Shown here piece after piece: positions 1 to 11,598 of a stretch of DNA of 37,500 nucleotides. Location of the stretch: the NCBI GenBank assembly GCA_012295275.1, contig CM022671.1:1938332-1975831 (forward strand). The letters are read 5' to 3'. This DNA is from Chrysomallon squamiferum. Its lineage: Eukaryota; Mollusca; Gastropoda; Neomphalida; Peltospiridae. Every line of letters starts with the position of its first letter. Position 1 is the first letter of the stretch. A program made the position numbers and the translations under genes. A model generated the notes under the pieces. It ran no database searches, was not told the DNA's origin, and saw only the letters and a program-made list of their open reading frames with translations.

Positions 1-263
1 ATTAATACCGAGGCTCTACTATTCGTCATTTTCCAGTTTACACAGTGCGTGGGTTTAGTTATTGTCATACGAAATGTAATTATTATTTACACTGTCTTTA
101 ATCTGGACGGATGGATGGTTGAACGAGTGGACAAAATGGACGCGTAAGATGTACGCAAATACAGACACTGTACTCAAACAAATTACTTCTGTTAATGGTT
201 TAATGTCAACATGATGATTCGGAACCTTTGACATTCACAAATAAAGAAGTAATAATATTGATG

Positions 264-278
264 ATAATAATAATAACA

Positions 279-349
<71 letters not shown>

Positions 350-362
350 TATTATTATTATT
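264..362. repeat. (TAA)n microsatellite
   Basis: A nearly pure AAT tract of about 28 units ends by flipping into ATT units (350-362), which makes a small fold-back at its right edge. The poly-Ile and poly-Tyr frames here are artefacts of the repeat. Confidence 0.95.
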
Positions 363-1098
363 ATCCTCACTGTGTATTTTGAACAACCAAATACGTCGTG
401 CAAGTAAGTGCAGTTTTTTTAGTTTTTTTTAAAAGGGAATTTCGCTGAGTCACGTACTTTAGAAGTCTAAACAGTGAGACAAGAGCTTCAATGATCTTAG
501 TTACGCAGTTTACTGCTTACAGGTTCCTAGACAGCTTTCTCGAATCAAGTATTTTGTGTCAAATAATTTGAGACATAATTTTAATGTAGAATTTTAAAAT
601 AAAAAAAAGAAGAAAAAATCCCAAGAATGGAGCCTACAAACTGGAAAGTTCTATAAACAATCTCCTAACCCGATTTCAGATCTGAGATAAGAAAAACGAC
701 TAAACTTAACTCTTGTTCCTCACAAACTATAAAGATATCCATGCAAAAGCCAAATGCATTTTTTTAAATATCTTTGTATCACACAGGCTAACTTGATAAA
801 GGAATGAAGGAACAATCTGTGGAAATTAAATTGAAAATTCAGCCTAAAATAAGACATTGAGAAGACTGGTAAATAAAAACACAGTTTACTGACGACTAGC
901 TGTGGATATTTCCAGCACGTTCGCGCACACAGATGTGTTCTTGAGAAACGCTTCAATAACACGTGATAGAAAACAAATCTGGTGACAGCTATCTTAGGAG
1001 TAGTAAATTGCTTTTTTGTAGCAGAAATATCTTTTAAGTTGAAATTAGTTTTGTTAAGATCATAGAAATGTGTGAAAAAATAAGCACATACATACATT

Positions 1099-1205
<107 letters not shown>

Positions 1206-1359
1206 CCACACACAAACACTAATATTACACGATTAGGTATTTATACTCCATTACAGTAGCATACCCTGTGAAATATATTGTATATTGTAGTAATCAGTAT
1301 TTACCTGTCGAATATTCATGATTTAGAACATAATAAACAAAAAAGAAATAATGATAATG

Positions 1360-1362
1360 ATG

Positions 1363-1406
<44 letters not shown>
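1360..1406. repeat. (AAT)n microsatellite next to exon C donor
   Basis: About 15 AAT units lie just inside the intron that begins at 1435. Read through, they extend the exon C frame with Tyr codons. Confidence 0.95.
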
Positions 1407-1435
1407 CAACATCGTCATCATCATGAACAACGTAC

Positions 1436-1629
1436 CGCTGTCGTCTAGCTAAGTAACTATCCCATTCCGAATCAGAATCAGTAGAATCGTTGCATTCGTT
1501 CTTCTTACATTTCAGTGACGTCAGTGACCTAGACAATCGTTTACTAGCCTTAAAATTCACACGAACATTTTCAGGCGGCTCACGAGTTCTCGCTTTTGCC
1601 TTTTTCAGTCTGGTCATATTTTCACTCAT
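1436..1629 (-). CDS. Alternative first coding exon C: short basic N-terminus with acidic Ser patch
   Basis: The exon has 64 codons plus two bases. It starts at the ATG at 1629 with an in-frame TAA nine codons upstream, and ends at the donor gtacgt (1435-1430), phase 2. Beyond the donor the open frame runs only into Asp and Tyr codons from an (ATT)n tract, which supports splicing there. Residues 1-33 are very basic (RLKKAKARTR, KASKRLSRS) with possible basophilic-kinase sites. Residues 46-58 hold an acidic serine patch (STDSDSEWDS) typical of CK2 sites. No domain is recognised. The shared donor phase suggests that the same downstream exon accepts A, B and C. Confidence 0.65.
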
Positions 1630-2146
1630 GCCCCTCGTTGTTAATTTACTTTACAGTCAGCATTAAAATCTAAAATATCTGACGATTATTAAATACAGTT
1701 TCTTTAACAGTGTGAGATCCGAAGTGAAATCCATTGTTTATGTCTTGGTCCTAACTTTGCTCGTTATTTCTTTCTTTAATCGACACAAACAGGTCACAAA
1801 TCACAACTACTAAATTTTGACGCAGCAGTTGAAAACGAAATAAAATTTATCGCCTGGCTATTTGGAGTTCTCTCGAAGAAAGAATAAACAGAGCAGACGA
1901 CAGAATGTTTTTGCAGACGACTTTCACGCTTGCCCGGGCCAAAACGTAGCTTTGACAGACGTTAAGATGGACCCAGTGTTGAAAACGCCTCGGAGAAGCC
2001 GATTAGGAGAAAAACACGGTTATCACCGTTTTAGCCACTTTCCGTCAACTGAAAACATTATCTCAGATTGACGCGGGTTGGTATTATTACCTTACGTGAA
2101 AAACAAACCCCGTATTTTGTACTCAGGTATCCCAACAAATCAATGA

Positions 2147-2299
2147 AAAATAAATAAAATAACAACAAATAAATCAAAATAAATAAAATAAAAAATAAAT
2201 CAAATAAATCAACAAAAAAAAAAAAATAAATAAAAAATAAAAAATAAAAAATAAAAAATAAAAAAAACAATAAAAAAAGAACAAAACAAAAAAAAAAAG
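2147..2299. repeat. A-rich low-complexity tract
   Basis: The stretch is built from irregular AAATAAA units and short A runs. Its minus-strand Phe/Leu frame is compositional and not a membrane protein gene. Confidence 0.9.
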
Positions 2300-3202
2300 G
2301 AGGAAAATCCTCATACAATAAACGTATACATTACATTATTGTTAGAAAGGTAAACAAAGAAAAAACAACAAAAACCAAGATAAAAATAGATGACATAAAT
2401 TTAATTCTTAACAATGACCTATTTTAAAATAATTTCATTTGGCAAGCAATACCATCACTGTATTGCTGTATTTTGTTCTTTTTATCTGTTTAATATGAGT
2501 TAAGCTAATCGCATTTGGTGGCGGCTACAAGCGAACTGCCAACAAACATCAGCGATAACCCAGGACTCGAGCGATAAGAAAACGTGATTTTAAAAAATAT
2601 TCATTTTCTTTGTTCGTAAACTGCTGTACGCTGAATAACGATATGCCCCCGCGTAAAGGAATGTCATTCTGATCGGTTTAAAATCAGTTTAACGTTCTCA
2701 AGTCTGCATGTTTACTTAATATATTGGAAACACTGAATACTATTTAATTAATGACTTCAGAAACCTACTGAAGTTTAAAGTTCCAGGGCAGATCTTGTAA
2801 TTCTAGAAAGGCTGTGAAGTGTTACTGTATATAATTTTCAAGGTGACAAATGGTGTCATTATAAAACGGTGGATGCTTGATAAGGATCTGCGGTTGAACA
2901 TCTGTGTTCTGTGTCTGTGACATGTTTTTTAATTGATTTTAGCATGATTACGTAAGAGAACTGTTGAAGTTCACATGGACATTACATTAGACTTAAAGTT
3001 CAGTAGCAGACATTTTACAGAACAGCTGGAAATTCATTCTTAACATGATTGTGGTAAAAGAGTAACCACGGTTCAGTTTTAATGTAGTAAATCTATCCCC
3101 CCCTCAAAACCGAAAACAAAACAAAACAACAAAAAGGCAATCTTAATAACATTATGGTAACATTATGTTATATTAAACTGCTGTTCAATTTTAATGATCC
3201 CC

Positions 3203-3206
3203 AAAA

Positions 3207-3237
<31 letters not shown>

Positions 3238-3240
3238 GAA
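3203..3240. repeat. Poly(A) tract
   Basis: A run of about 26 A bases follows gatcccc and passes into AAG-type units. It may be a retroelement tail, but no body is recognisable before it. Confidence 0.85.
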
Positions 3241-4232
3241 AACAACAATGTAAAACCCCCCAAAAACAGATCATGTAACTGTTTACTGTGATTAAAAAAG
3301 ATGACTGTATAATTACGTCTACTCTCTTTAACGCGTCTGTTGAGTTAGTTTCTGTCCTTCAGACAGTGAATCTGATACAAAGATCAGCTCCTAGTGATAG
3401 CTGGTTTCCTGACTCATGTTAAAGCTGCACAACGAATCACAGCAGACCGCTAATATCAAATTGTTTTGAAACGCAGGTTCACTTTCGTGCATTCATTTAC
3501 GACGATTAAACTCAGTGAGTGAACTGACACACAGGTAAACTTGGCTCATTAATAAAATGTTTCAGTGTTAGGAAAGAGTAACTACTTGTGTTGTTAGCGC
3601 TGTTCCTTTTAGGTTCTTTGTGGCCCTCCACGGGATTTTCATTTATCGTGATTATTTTTTGACTCCCATTTTTGAATTGGGGTATTAGTGTCATTTTTTA
3701 CTTTAACATTAATATTTATGATTAATTATGTTTGAGGTTATTATGCTTAAAAACTGTTATCATATTTATTTATTATCATTACCAATTTTTCATTTTGACT
3801 TTTGATAACATGTAAATAATCATGATAAAATAATATAATAAAGAAATGTGCACGTATGTGCTTTCACACAAACACATTCATGCATGTATATATACTTACA
3901 GAGGTACAGAGAGAGATGTAAGCGAATAAAATAATGATTAGTAATAACAAATCAGTAATAATGACATTAACAACAATAAAGATATTACAGCAGACTCAAT
4001 AATATGCACACTAATTTATGCTTTACTATTATTAATCAGAAACCTTTATTTTTCCCCTTCCTTTTTAAAACAAACACAAATATGTCCAGGGATGCGCCCT
4101 AGTAAAGTATCACTAATTCACTGACATTTTAAAAACGAAGATTTAGTGAAATACTCCTGGTCAGATATGTGTACCTCGTATTGGATTTAGTTTAGAAGTA
4201 TGTATCACAGTGTTTACTATTTAAGCAAATAA

Positions 4233-4306
4233 ACACACAGATCGCAAACTCTAAGCGGCTTATACACACACACACACACACAGATCGCAAACTCTAAGCG
4301 GCTTAT
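4233..4306 (+). repeat. Direct duplication of 43-bp period around (CA)n
   Basis: The sequence cagatcgcaaactctaagc followed by ggctta occurs at 4238 and again at 4281, separated by a CA run. The copies match exactly over about 27 bases, so the duplication is recent or was mediated by slippage. Confidence 0.9.
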
Positions 4307-4711
4307 GTACAGCATATTACTTGATAAGATTTAGGAGATTTGTAAAAATAAAAAACGAAGTTTTGGACGATTTGACAATACAGATATTTTCAGGCAGACA
4401 ATAATGTAGACGTGACTTGCCATTCATTGTTCCAAATGTTTTTATCTGCTTTAAATTTCAGGAATGCTGGTCGGTGTTTTGTAAAGTTTGTTTAGACGTG
4501 CTAGAGAAATGTCTGTGTAGAGTCTTACTGTAATCTTATACAATTAGCCAGCTTAAACCATACAGGTCCAGATAACGACTGGTTTTAACAGTGATAAATT
4601 GTGTTAGTCATTTATACGAAATATTATTTTATTATAACCTGAATACATGTATATTTAAGTCTTCATAGAACAAATACAATCAATGCGGAGATAAGAGAAG
4701 ATAAATTAAGT

Positions 4712-4869
<158 letters not shown>

Positions 4870-5017
4870 TGATTACACAGAAAGGCTGTAAGAGACATAA
4901 ACAACTGTTAACTGAAAGGAGAACATTAAAAATATATTTTACATTTTTTTATACGAGTTTACTTCTTTATAACAGAAACAATCGTCGTCATCATATAATC
5001 ATCGTCATTGTTATTTT

Positions 5018-5055
5018 CATCATCATCATCATCATTATCATCATCATCATCATTA
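5018..5055. repeat. (TCA)n microsatellite
   Basis: About twelve slightly imperfect TCA units. Confidence 0.85.
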
Positions 5056-5640
5056 CCAGCCTAAATCGAACACGGACGCTGACGTTTCTGTAACAATACG
5101 TTGCTTTCTGTTCCAGTAAGGTTAAGACAAAACGCCAGCAGCACAAAGCTGTTTTATATTTACACAAAGCACTTACTGGAAACCACATTTGCTTAACTCT
5201 TTTGTAAGCATTGTATTCAAGCGACAATAATAATTTTATAACAGTTTCAGCAGTAACACATTTTCTTTATGAGTGAAAATAAAAACAAGTTATAAATAAA
5301 ATGACTGTTATATCTTCTTGAGCAAACAGACTGCAGCCGAGCTGTGTTATCTATTGTCCTGGTGTTAAATATGTCGCTTGACTATTGTTTAGAATGCGTT
5401 CTACGTCAGTCGTTCTGTGCTGCAATATGCCATAAGGTCGAATCGCTCCGATGAATCTATATTGGTCATTATCTAGTCTTTATGTGTGAAGAAGAATGAG
5501 TGCGTGCGTGCGTGCGTACGTTTGTGTGTATTTAGATGGTGAGACATTGTTTTGTTATTTGAGTTACGTTTGCAATCATTTGTCCGCATATTTGTCTATT
5601 TTGTACATATTTGAAAAGTTAATTTTTGTTTTTGAAATTT

Positions 5641-5667
5641 TTTATATATATATATATATATATATAC
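5641..5667. repeat. (TA)n microsatellite
   Basis: About twelve TA units. Confidence 0.9.
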
Positions 5668-6229
5668 TAGTACTCGATAACGAATGACACCAAGTATTAA
5701 AGTTATGTATACACGAGTGACTTTCAATGCAGAAATGTGATTTGTTATGCTGACAGAAATGTGGATTAGGCCACGAGTATGAAATTCTTAGTTTTATTAT
5801 GACATTAAAAAAAAAAAAAAATAAATAAAATAAAATAAAATAAAATATCATAAATAAAAACAAATATATAAAAAATAAATTAAAAAATAAATAATAATAA
5901 AAAACGGTTGTTAATTTTTGTAAAATATTCCAGTATCCATTAAATATAGTGTTGAAGAGATTTTATCGTTAATTTAGGTCGTGATTATTATTTAGTAACA
6001 TCAATGCTATAAAAAGGCTAAAAGCTAAATAATTTTGTCTTAATAACATGATGGACACCTCTAGAAGATCAAGATCAACATCAACATAAATAAATAATTG
6101 TGTAATACGGTTTTTTTCCTTTTGTTTTTTTATTTCTGTCTTTCTTTATCAGTAATTATTGTTATTGTTGTTATCTAAAACGTTTGAAAGGTTTATATAG
6201 AATATTCCTTGAAAAATAGTTATTACAAG

Positions 6230-6235
<6 letters not shown>

Positions 6236-6319
<84 letters not shown>
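6236..6319. repeat. (CT)n microsatellite
   Basis: About 42 CT units. This is one of only two long GA/CT tracts with the pyrimidine strand on the plus side. Confidence 0.97.
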
Positions 6320-6321
<2 letters not shown>

Positions 6322-6625
6322 TGTTTTATGTTTTATGTTTTATGGATCTGACTGTAATTCAAGCAGATAACATAAGCTCTACAAGCTTAAATAAAATCAG
6401 TCAAGTGTTTGTAATCTAAAATACTTTTATTCTGCTAATAAATAAAATCTGAAAGTAGAATAGCAAATTGACATTAAGCAGATAAAATAAAACTGAAGAA
6501 ACAGTTGTTATGAATATACATACTGAACTACTATTACTTCTGTTATTATTATTACTATCATTACTGCCTCTACTACAATTTTTACAGCAACAGCTACTAA
6601 TACTTCTATCACTGGCGTTGTGTTG

Positions 6626-6830
6626 CTATTATTATTATTATTGTTACTATTATTTTTATTGTTATTGTTGTTATTATTATTATTATTGTTATTATTATTG
6701 TTATTGTTATTATTATTATTATTGTTACTATTATTTTTATTGTTATTGTTGTTATTATTATTATTATTGTTATTATTATTGTTATTGTTATTATTATTAT
6801 TATTATTGTTATTGTTATTGTTATTATTAC
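6626..6830 (+). repeat. ATT-rich tract with an 81-bp tandem duplication
   Basis: The pattern of TTA, TTG and TTT triplets from about 6627 to 6707 is repeated from 6708 to 6788. The landmark ttgttactattattttt occurs at 6641 and 6722. The long poly-Tyr/Cys and poly-Leu frames come from this. Confidence 0.92.
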
Positions 6831-7138
6831 TGTTCTTATGCTAAGCTTTCTCAATTGCTATTATTGTTACGTATGTTACCACTACTGTTTCCACTTTTTC
6901 TACAGCTTCTACTACTACTGTTATTAGTTCAGTTATTTATTACTTTTAATACCATTTATCATCATCATTATCATCATCATCATCATCATTCCTATTGTTA
7001 TTGTTATTATTACTACTGCTATGCTAATCTTTCTGCAACTGTTGCTACTTCTATTATTATAATTAATTGCTTCTACTATTTCTATAATCTCTATTATTAA
7101 TAATACTATTACTAGTTCAGTTATTTATTACTATTACA

Positions 7139-7140
7139 AT

Positions 7141-7192
<52 letters not shown>
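7139..7192. repeat. (CTA)n microsatellite
   Basis: About seventeen CTA/TAC units, part of a broader CTA-rich zone that runs on to about 7270. Confidence 0.95.
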
Positions 7193-7683
7193 GCTTACTA
7201 CTAATACTACTACCACTATTACTACAAATACTAAAATGATGCTACTACTACTACTACTACCACTGCTGCATACTACTAGTAAACCAGTTAATAATAATAA
7301 AAATAGTTATACATGTGCAGACCTAATATCGATGTCTGACAATCATGAACTGGCTATCAGCATCTTGTTTTCCGGGTGTCAGTCTAATTTCCCTTGACAG
7401 ATTCTAAATAAAATCTCGATATCATCGACTCTTCGGTTTAATTAACAGATATATTTAATAATTAACGATTTAGTCAAAAAGCCTGTCACTATGGAAACAG
7501 TTACTTGAGACCACAGAGCACCTAGTTAATCACCATTTCGAGTTTCTTAACCGGATCAACTGTAGCTCAGTTTTTACGACCCCTTACTGTTTTTTTGTTA
7601 TTATTATTGTTATCATCATAACCATCATTATCGTCATTATTATATCATCATCATTATTAGAAATAGTAGTAGAAGTTATTTTT

Positions 7684-7785
7684 ATAGTAGTAGAATTAGT
7701 TGTAATAATACTAATAGTAAAAGTAGTAACAGGAATAGTAGTAGGATTAGTTGTAATTGTACTAATAGTAAAAGTAGTAACAGGA
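7684..7785 (+). repeat. 51-bp tandem duplication in an AGT-rich zone
   Basis: Two adjacent 51-base copies begin with atagtagtag and end with gtaacagga. They differ at only a few positions. Confidence 0.9.
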
Positions 7786-7874
7786 ATAGTTGTAGTGGTA
7801 GTAGAAGTAGCAGTAGTAGTTATATTAATAGTATTAAGGCAGTAGTCGTAATAGTTGTAGTATTAATATTGGTT

Positions 7875-8077
7875 AGTAATAATAGTAATACTACTAATAA
7901 GTGCTAGTAGTGACAGTGGTAGTGTTAATGTTACTTGTAGTATATAGTAGATGTAAATATAGTAATAATAGTAATACTACTAATAAGTGCTAGTAGTGAC
8001 AGTGGTAGTGTTAATACTGGTTAGTAATAATAGTAATACTACTAATAAGTGCTAGTAGTGACAGTGGTAGTGTTAAT
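7875..8077 (+). repeat. Three copies of a 55-bp AGT-rich unit
   Basis: Identical 55-base copies lie at 7875-7929, 7961-8015 and 8023-8077. Each starts agtaataatagtaatac and ends gtggtagtgttaat. Copies 1 and 3 also share their flanks, with ttaata-c/t-tggtt before and gtta-c/t-ttgtag after. This suggests a 148-base segmental duplication followed by an inner one. Confidence 0.93.
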
Positions 8078-8949
8078 GTTATTTGTAGATATATAGTAAA
8101 TATAGAAAGCGTGTATTTATCACGTTTCAGCTATGTATTTTTCAAAGTTTGTAATATCTACACGTTTTCTATATTTCTGAGCTGTTTCATTAAGAAAAAA
8201 ACTCTTTTTTTTGTGTTGTTATTCAGTTAAATATGTTCATGTCTGGATAACACAAAAGACGTCAGTGATGATATTAAAATACGTTGATGTATCTCATACA
8301 TTTATTTATTTAATTCTCTGCCTGATTACGTATTTTCACCTCAGCCAATAAAACTCTTTGAGGAGATACATGTGATGTATGTTAATATGTCTTTAAATAT
8401 TAATCTTTTTGAAATATAACGGTTAATGCTAAGCCGAGTTCTGTAACTATTGATTTGTCTTTAAGTTATTGCTGTACTGGCTGACTTGTTTGATGTATGG
8501 TAAAGTAAAAAGTAAAGGAAATAGAAAATAAATTATCTCACTTAGAAAGACGAAGATGAAAGGAATTGTAAATAAGGAAACGAAATAAATAAAAGGGAAA
8601 TCAGTAATCGAAAACGCAAAAGTAACAAAAAGGAAAACAGAGAAAGGATGCGGAAAAAAGAAGTAAAAGTAAAATCTAATGACAAAATAAAGAAGAAAAA
8701 CAGAAGGGGAAAACAGAAAGAAAGAAAACAAAAAGAAATAGAAAAAATATATATGATAAAAAAAAACAGGAAAGATCAAACAGAGAAAAAAAAACTAAGT
8801 CATAAATCCACATTATTTTATGACATTCAGAAGTTTGATCTAATCGTTATATAAAATATAGCAAATTATAAATTAATACATAAAATAGCAACAAATCAGA
8901 AAACTGGTAGTTTTCTTTACAGTACAAGCCTGAGAAAGCGAGAACACAG

Positions 8950-8950
<1 letters not shown>

Positions 8951-9003
<53 letters not shown>
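8951..9003. repeat. (AAT)n microsatellite
   Basis: About eighteen AAT units. Confidence 0.95.
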
Positions 9004-9004
<1 letters not shown>

Positions 9005-9211
9005 TATAATTATGATGGTAGAAATAGAGAAACTGATTTATTGCGTGATGTTAAGTTGTACTCAGTCACATTTTAGACTCTGTGTACCCAGTGTTAGCAT
9101 GTAATTTATGTTATATTACAGTTAATAAACCTTAGATTAGAAACACTGGTAAGTAAATAATAAAAACGAAGCCGTTTCTTATTTCCTGTTGGTTCGTACG
9201 AATATAATACA

Positions 9212-9213
9212 AC

Positions 9214-9242
<29 letters not shown>
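9212..9242. repeat. Poly(A) tract
   Basis: About 30 consecutive A bases after aatacaac. Possibly the tail of an old retroposed copy; no body was recognised. Confidence 0.85.
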
Positions 9243-9244
<2 letters not shown>

Positions 9245-9951
9245 ATTTGCCCTCTATATATAATGATATGGTTAGAACGAAACATTGTTTAATACACTGG
9301 TAAGATTCTGACATAGAACACCATCTTGCAACATGACTGAGAGATTTTAGTTATGAAGCGAAATCTGGCCACACAAGTTAACCCTTTAAATAGTTAGAAC
9401 GGGATATAAGCCGTGGGAGGCTAATACGGCACAATCTTTCTTTCTATCAGTCATAAAGCTGAACTCAAAGACCAGATACATATATATTTTTTTGTTCAGT
9501 GTAGAAAAAAAAAAAAGAGCATATATCTTAGATCAAAGAATTATACAAGCAGAGAGAACAATTACTGTGAGGCTATGACGCAGAGTTTGTCTGCCAAGTT
9601 ATTTAACAAATCAGGGACTGGTCGAGAATTTCAGACAAGGGGAGCAGGATCATTGCTGGTTATGTAACGTTTGAGAATAAATTAATGAATATTTTACAAC
9701 TTTTTAAGGATGTTTTAATTTAAAAAAAAAAAAAAATTTTTTTTTATTATTATACTGACATAATAAAGACAAAAAACAACCGATATTCGCAGATACGAAA
9801 GCATATAAAATGGATTGATCAACTAGACATGGAGCCTTGGTTAGAAAAGAAAATATACTAATATATATATATATATATATGTCTGTTTTCAGATAGCCCC
9901 TTCAACACTGATCTATAGCCTGCTCCCATAAAGATGTAATCTGATTGAATA

Positions 9952-10017
9952 AACGGACAAAAATCTGTCCGTTAAAAATACGGAAAGGGCGACAGCCCCT
10001 AGATCCGCCTGGCTAGT
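9952..10017. mobile_element. Hairpin and GGCGGATC-type transposon-end-like sequence
   Basis: AACGGACA (9952-9959) and TGTCCGTT (9966-9973) form a perfect 8-bp stem. Twenty bases on, the minus strand reads CAGGCGGATCTAGGGGC (around 10012-9996). GGGCGGATC-type ends recur at 17289 and 18424 and resemble hAT-like terminal sequence (CAGGGG...). No transposase is present. Confidence 0.3.
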
Positions 10018-10259
10018 GTCTTACTGTATGATTAATTCCTTATTTTTAAATCCGTAATATGAAGTGTAAATGTGCGTCTAAGGTTACAATAAAAGTATAA
10101 TAACCTTGCAGTTTATTACATTTTAATAAATACAGGTTTTTTTCCCTCGATATATATGTATACATAATGCATTACTCTATGAAGATAAAAATTTGATTAA
10201 TTCAGTGTTTGATGGTCGCGAATTCCTTGTATCTCGTTTCGAATGAAATTTCTTTTTTA

Positions 10260-10261
<2 letters not shown>

Positions 10262-10292
<31 letters not shown>
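10262..10292. repeat. Poly(T) tract
   Basis: About 31 T bases. The minus-strand poly-Lys frames around it are artefacts. Confidence 0.9.
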
Positions 10293-10293
<1 letters not shown>

Positions 10294-11055
10294 AATCATA
10301 GACCCTTGCAAGTGCTTTTCTGCGGTGAAAGATATTAAAGATGATTTTTGTAACAGTAAACAAGGAATGGTGGAAGCGAGTACTATCTGCATTACATAAA
10401 AAAAACACCGTTGAAAGTACTTTTTTCTTTTTTTCTTCAAATTCTTTTTTCCACATTAATTAATTCATACATTCATTAATTTTATCAACCATCCATTCAT
10501 TCATTTATTCATTCCTTTCATTCAAAGGTTAATTCATTCAGGTGTAGTTTTCATTTTATTACTATGTTCTTCTTTATTCTGACATCTCAAACGATTGAAA
10601 CCATGGAACCAAAGTAAATATGAACAGTCGGCATAAAATGCGTTAAGTTATAGAAAGTTTTCAGTGTGCACCACTGTGTTTGGAATAAATATGCGGCTTG
10701 GAATAAATATGCGTTAACATGAATTAATTATTTTCATCTACCATTCCATTACTTTCACGAAACTTCGTAGCAGTCATGTATGTAAATATTTAATATAACA
10801 AATAAACATGTAAATGAATAGAAAAAGGTACATCGAACTGTTCTGTCATGGATAAATGTTTTGTTAGACAAAAAGTTTAGTTATTCCAATATGTTATGCG
10901 TGAGTGATTAATTATTATTCATAATCCTGAGTAAATTGGGATATTAATTATTAACTCGGTAATGTCTGAATATAGTTCAACTCCATAATTCGTTTTCTTT
11001 TAATGTATTTTTATGTGGAAACAAAACACTAGCGCAAAATATTTATTAAGTAATT

Positions 11056-11127
<72 letters not shown>
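11056..11127. repeat. (AG)n microsatellite beside exon B donor
   Basis: About 35 AG units, 150 bases inside the intron that follows exon B. On the transcript it is a long CU tract. Confidence 0.97.
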
Positions 11128-11134
<7 letters not shown>

Positions 11135-11281
11135 AATAATTTTTGTGCTTGTAAACCTCATGTACACAAACATAAAAGCGTAAACATATTTTTTATGTGT
11201 TACTGTATAATTTTCAATTATGTATGATTATAATTAGTATTAGTATTGATCCTATTAATAATAAGTGAAGTTAAAACTTAC

Positions 11282-11598
11282 CCAAAGGCGTTTTTGTGTG
11301 GTTTATGAGAAAATCTCGGTTTGCTGCTGCTAGCAGGAGTCCCAGAAGGAGTCAGAAAATGACCCGAGTTTTCCGATTTGATAGGAGACAACACAGGACT
11401 CCTTAGAGAGTTGAGAGAGTTTTCCTTTTTAACTCTTTCCAGTTCCAGATCGTGTTGGGTGACAGGAGCCGGCTTCGCTCTCTCGTCTTGCTCCTTGGCT
11501 TCCTTCTCCATTTCCTTTGTGTCACCTTTCTCCTTCTCCATGCTGATTTCTTTGTTTCTTATATCATGGCTGGATTTTAAACTCTTCTGAGAATCCAT
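11282..11598 (-). CDS. Alternative first coding exon B: charged helical N-terminus with Ser/Pro motifs
   Basis: The exon has 105 codons plus two bases. The ATG at 11598 has A at -3 and G at +4, with an in-frame TGA three codons upstream. It ends at the strong donor gtaagt (11281-11276), phase 2. Residues 12-42 are almost all Lys, Glu, Asp and Arg and could form a single helix or coiled coil. Residues 62-88 have S/T-P sites (RSPVLSPIKSE, LTPSGTP). The end is basic and His-rich. No known domain is visible. Start context, upstream stop and matching donor phase mark it as a second first exon of the same unidentified gene as exons A and C; the link is inferred. Confidence 0.75.

Noticed and set aside
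1862-2071. 69-codon plus-strand frame
   Set aside because: It lacks an ATG at its start and has no acceptor or donor; the composition is gene-like but it may be just the GC-richer region upstream of exon C.
6510-7100. 196-codon plus-strand frame rich in Leu, Tyr and Cys
   Set aside because: It is the translation of TTA/CTA triplet repeats, with an 81-bp duplication; no gene-like composition or splice context.
8447-8779. 110-codon minus-strand frame rich in Phe
   Set aside because: The plus strand is A/G-rich low-complexity sequence; the frame is compositional, with no recognisable domain.
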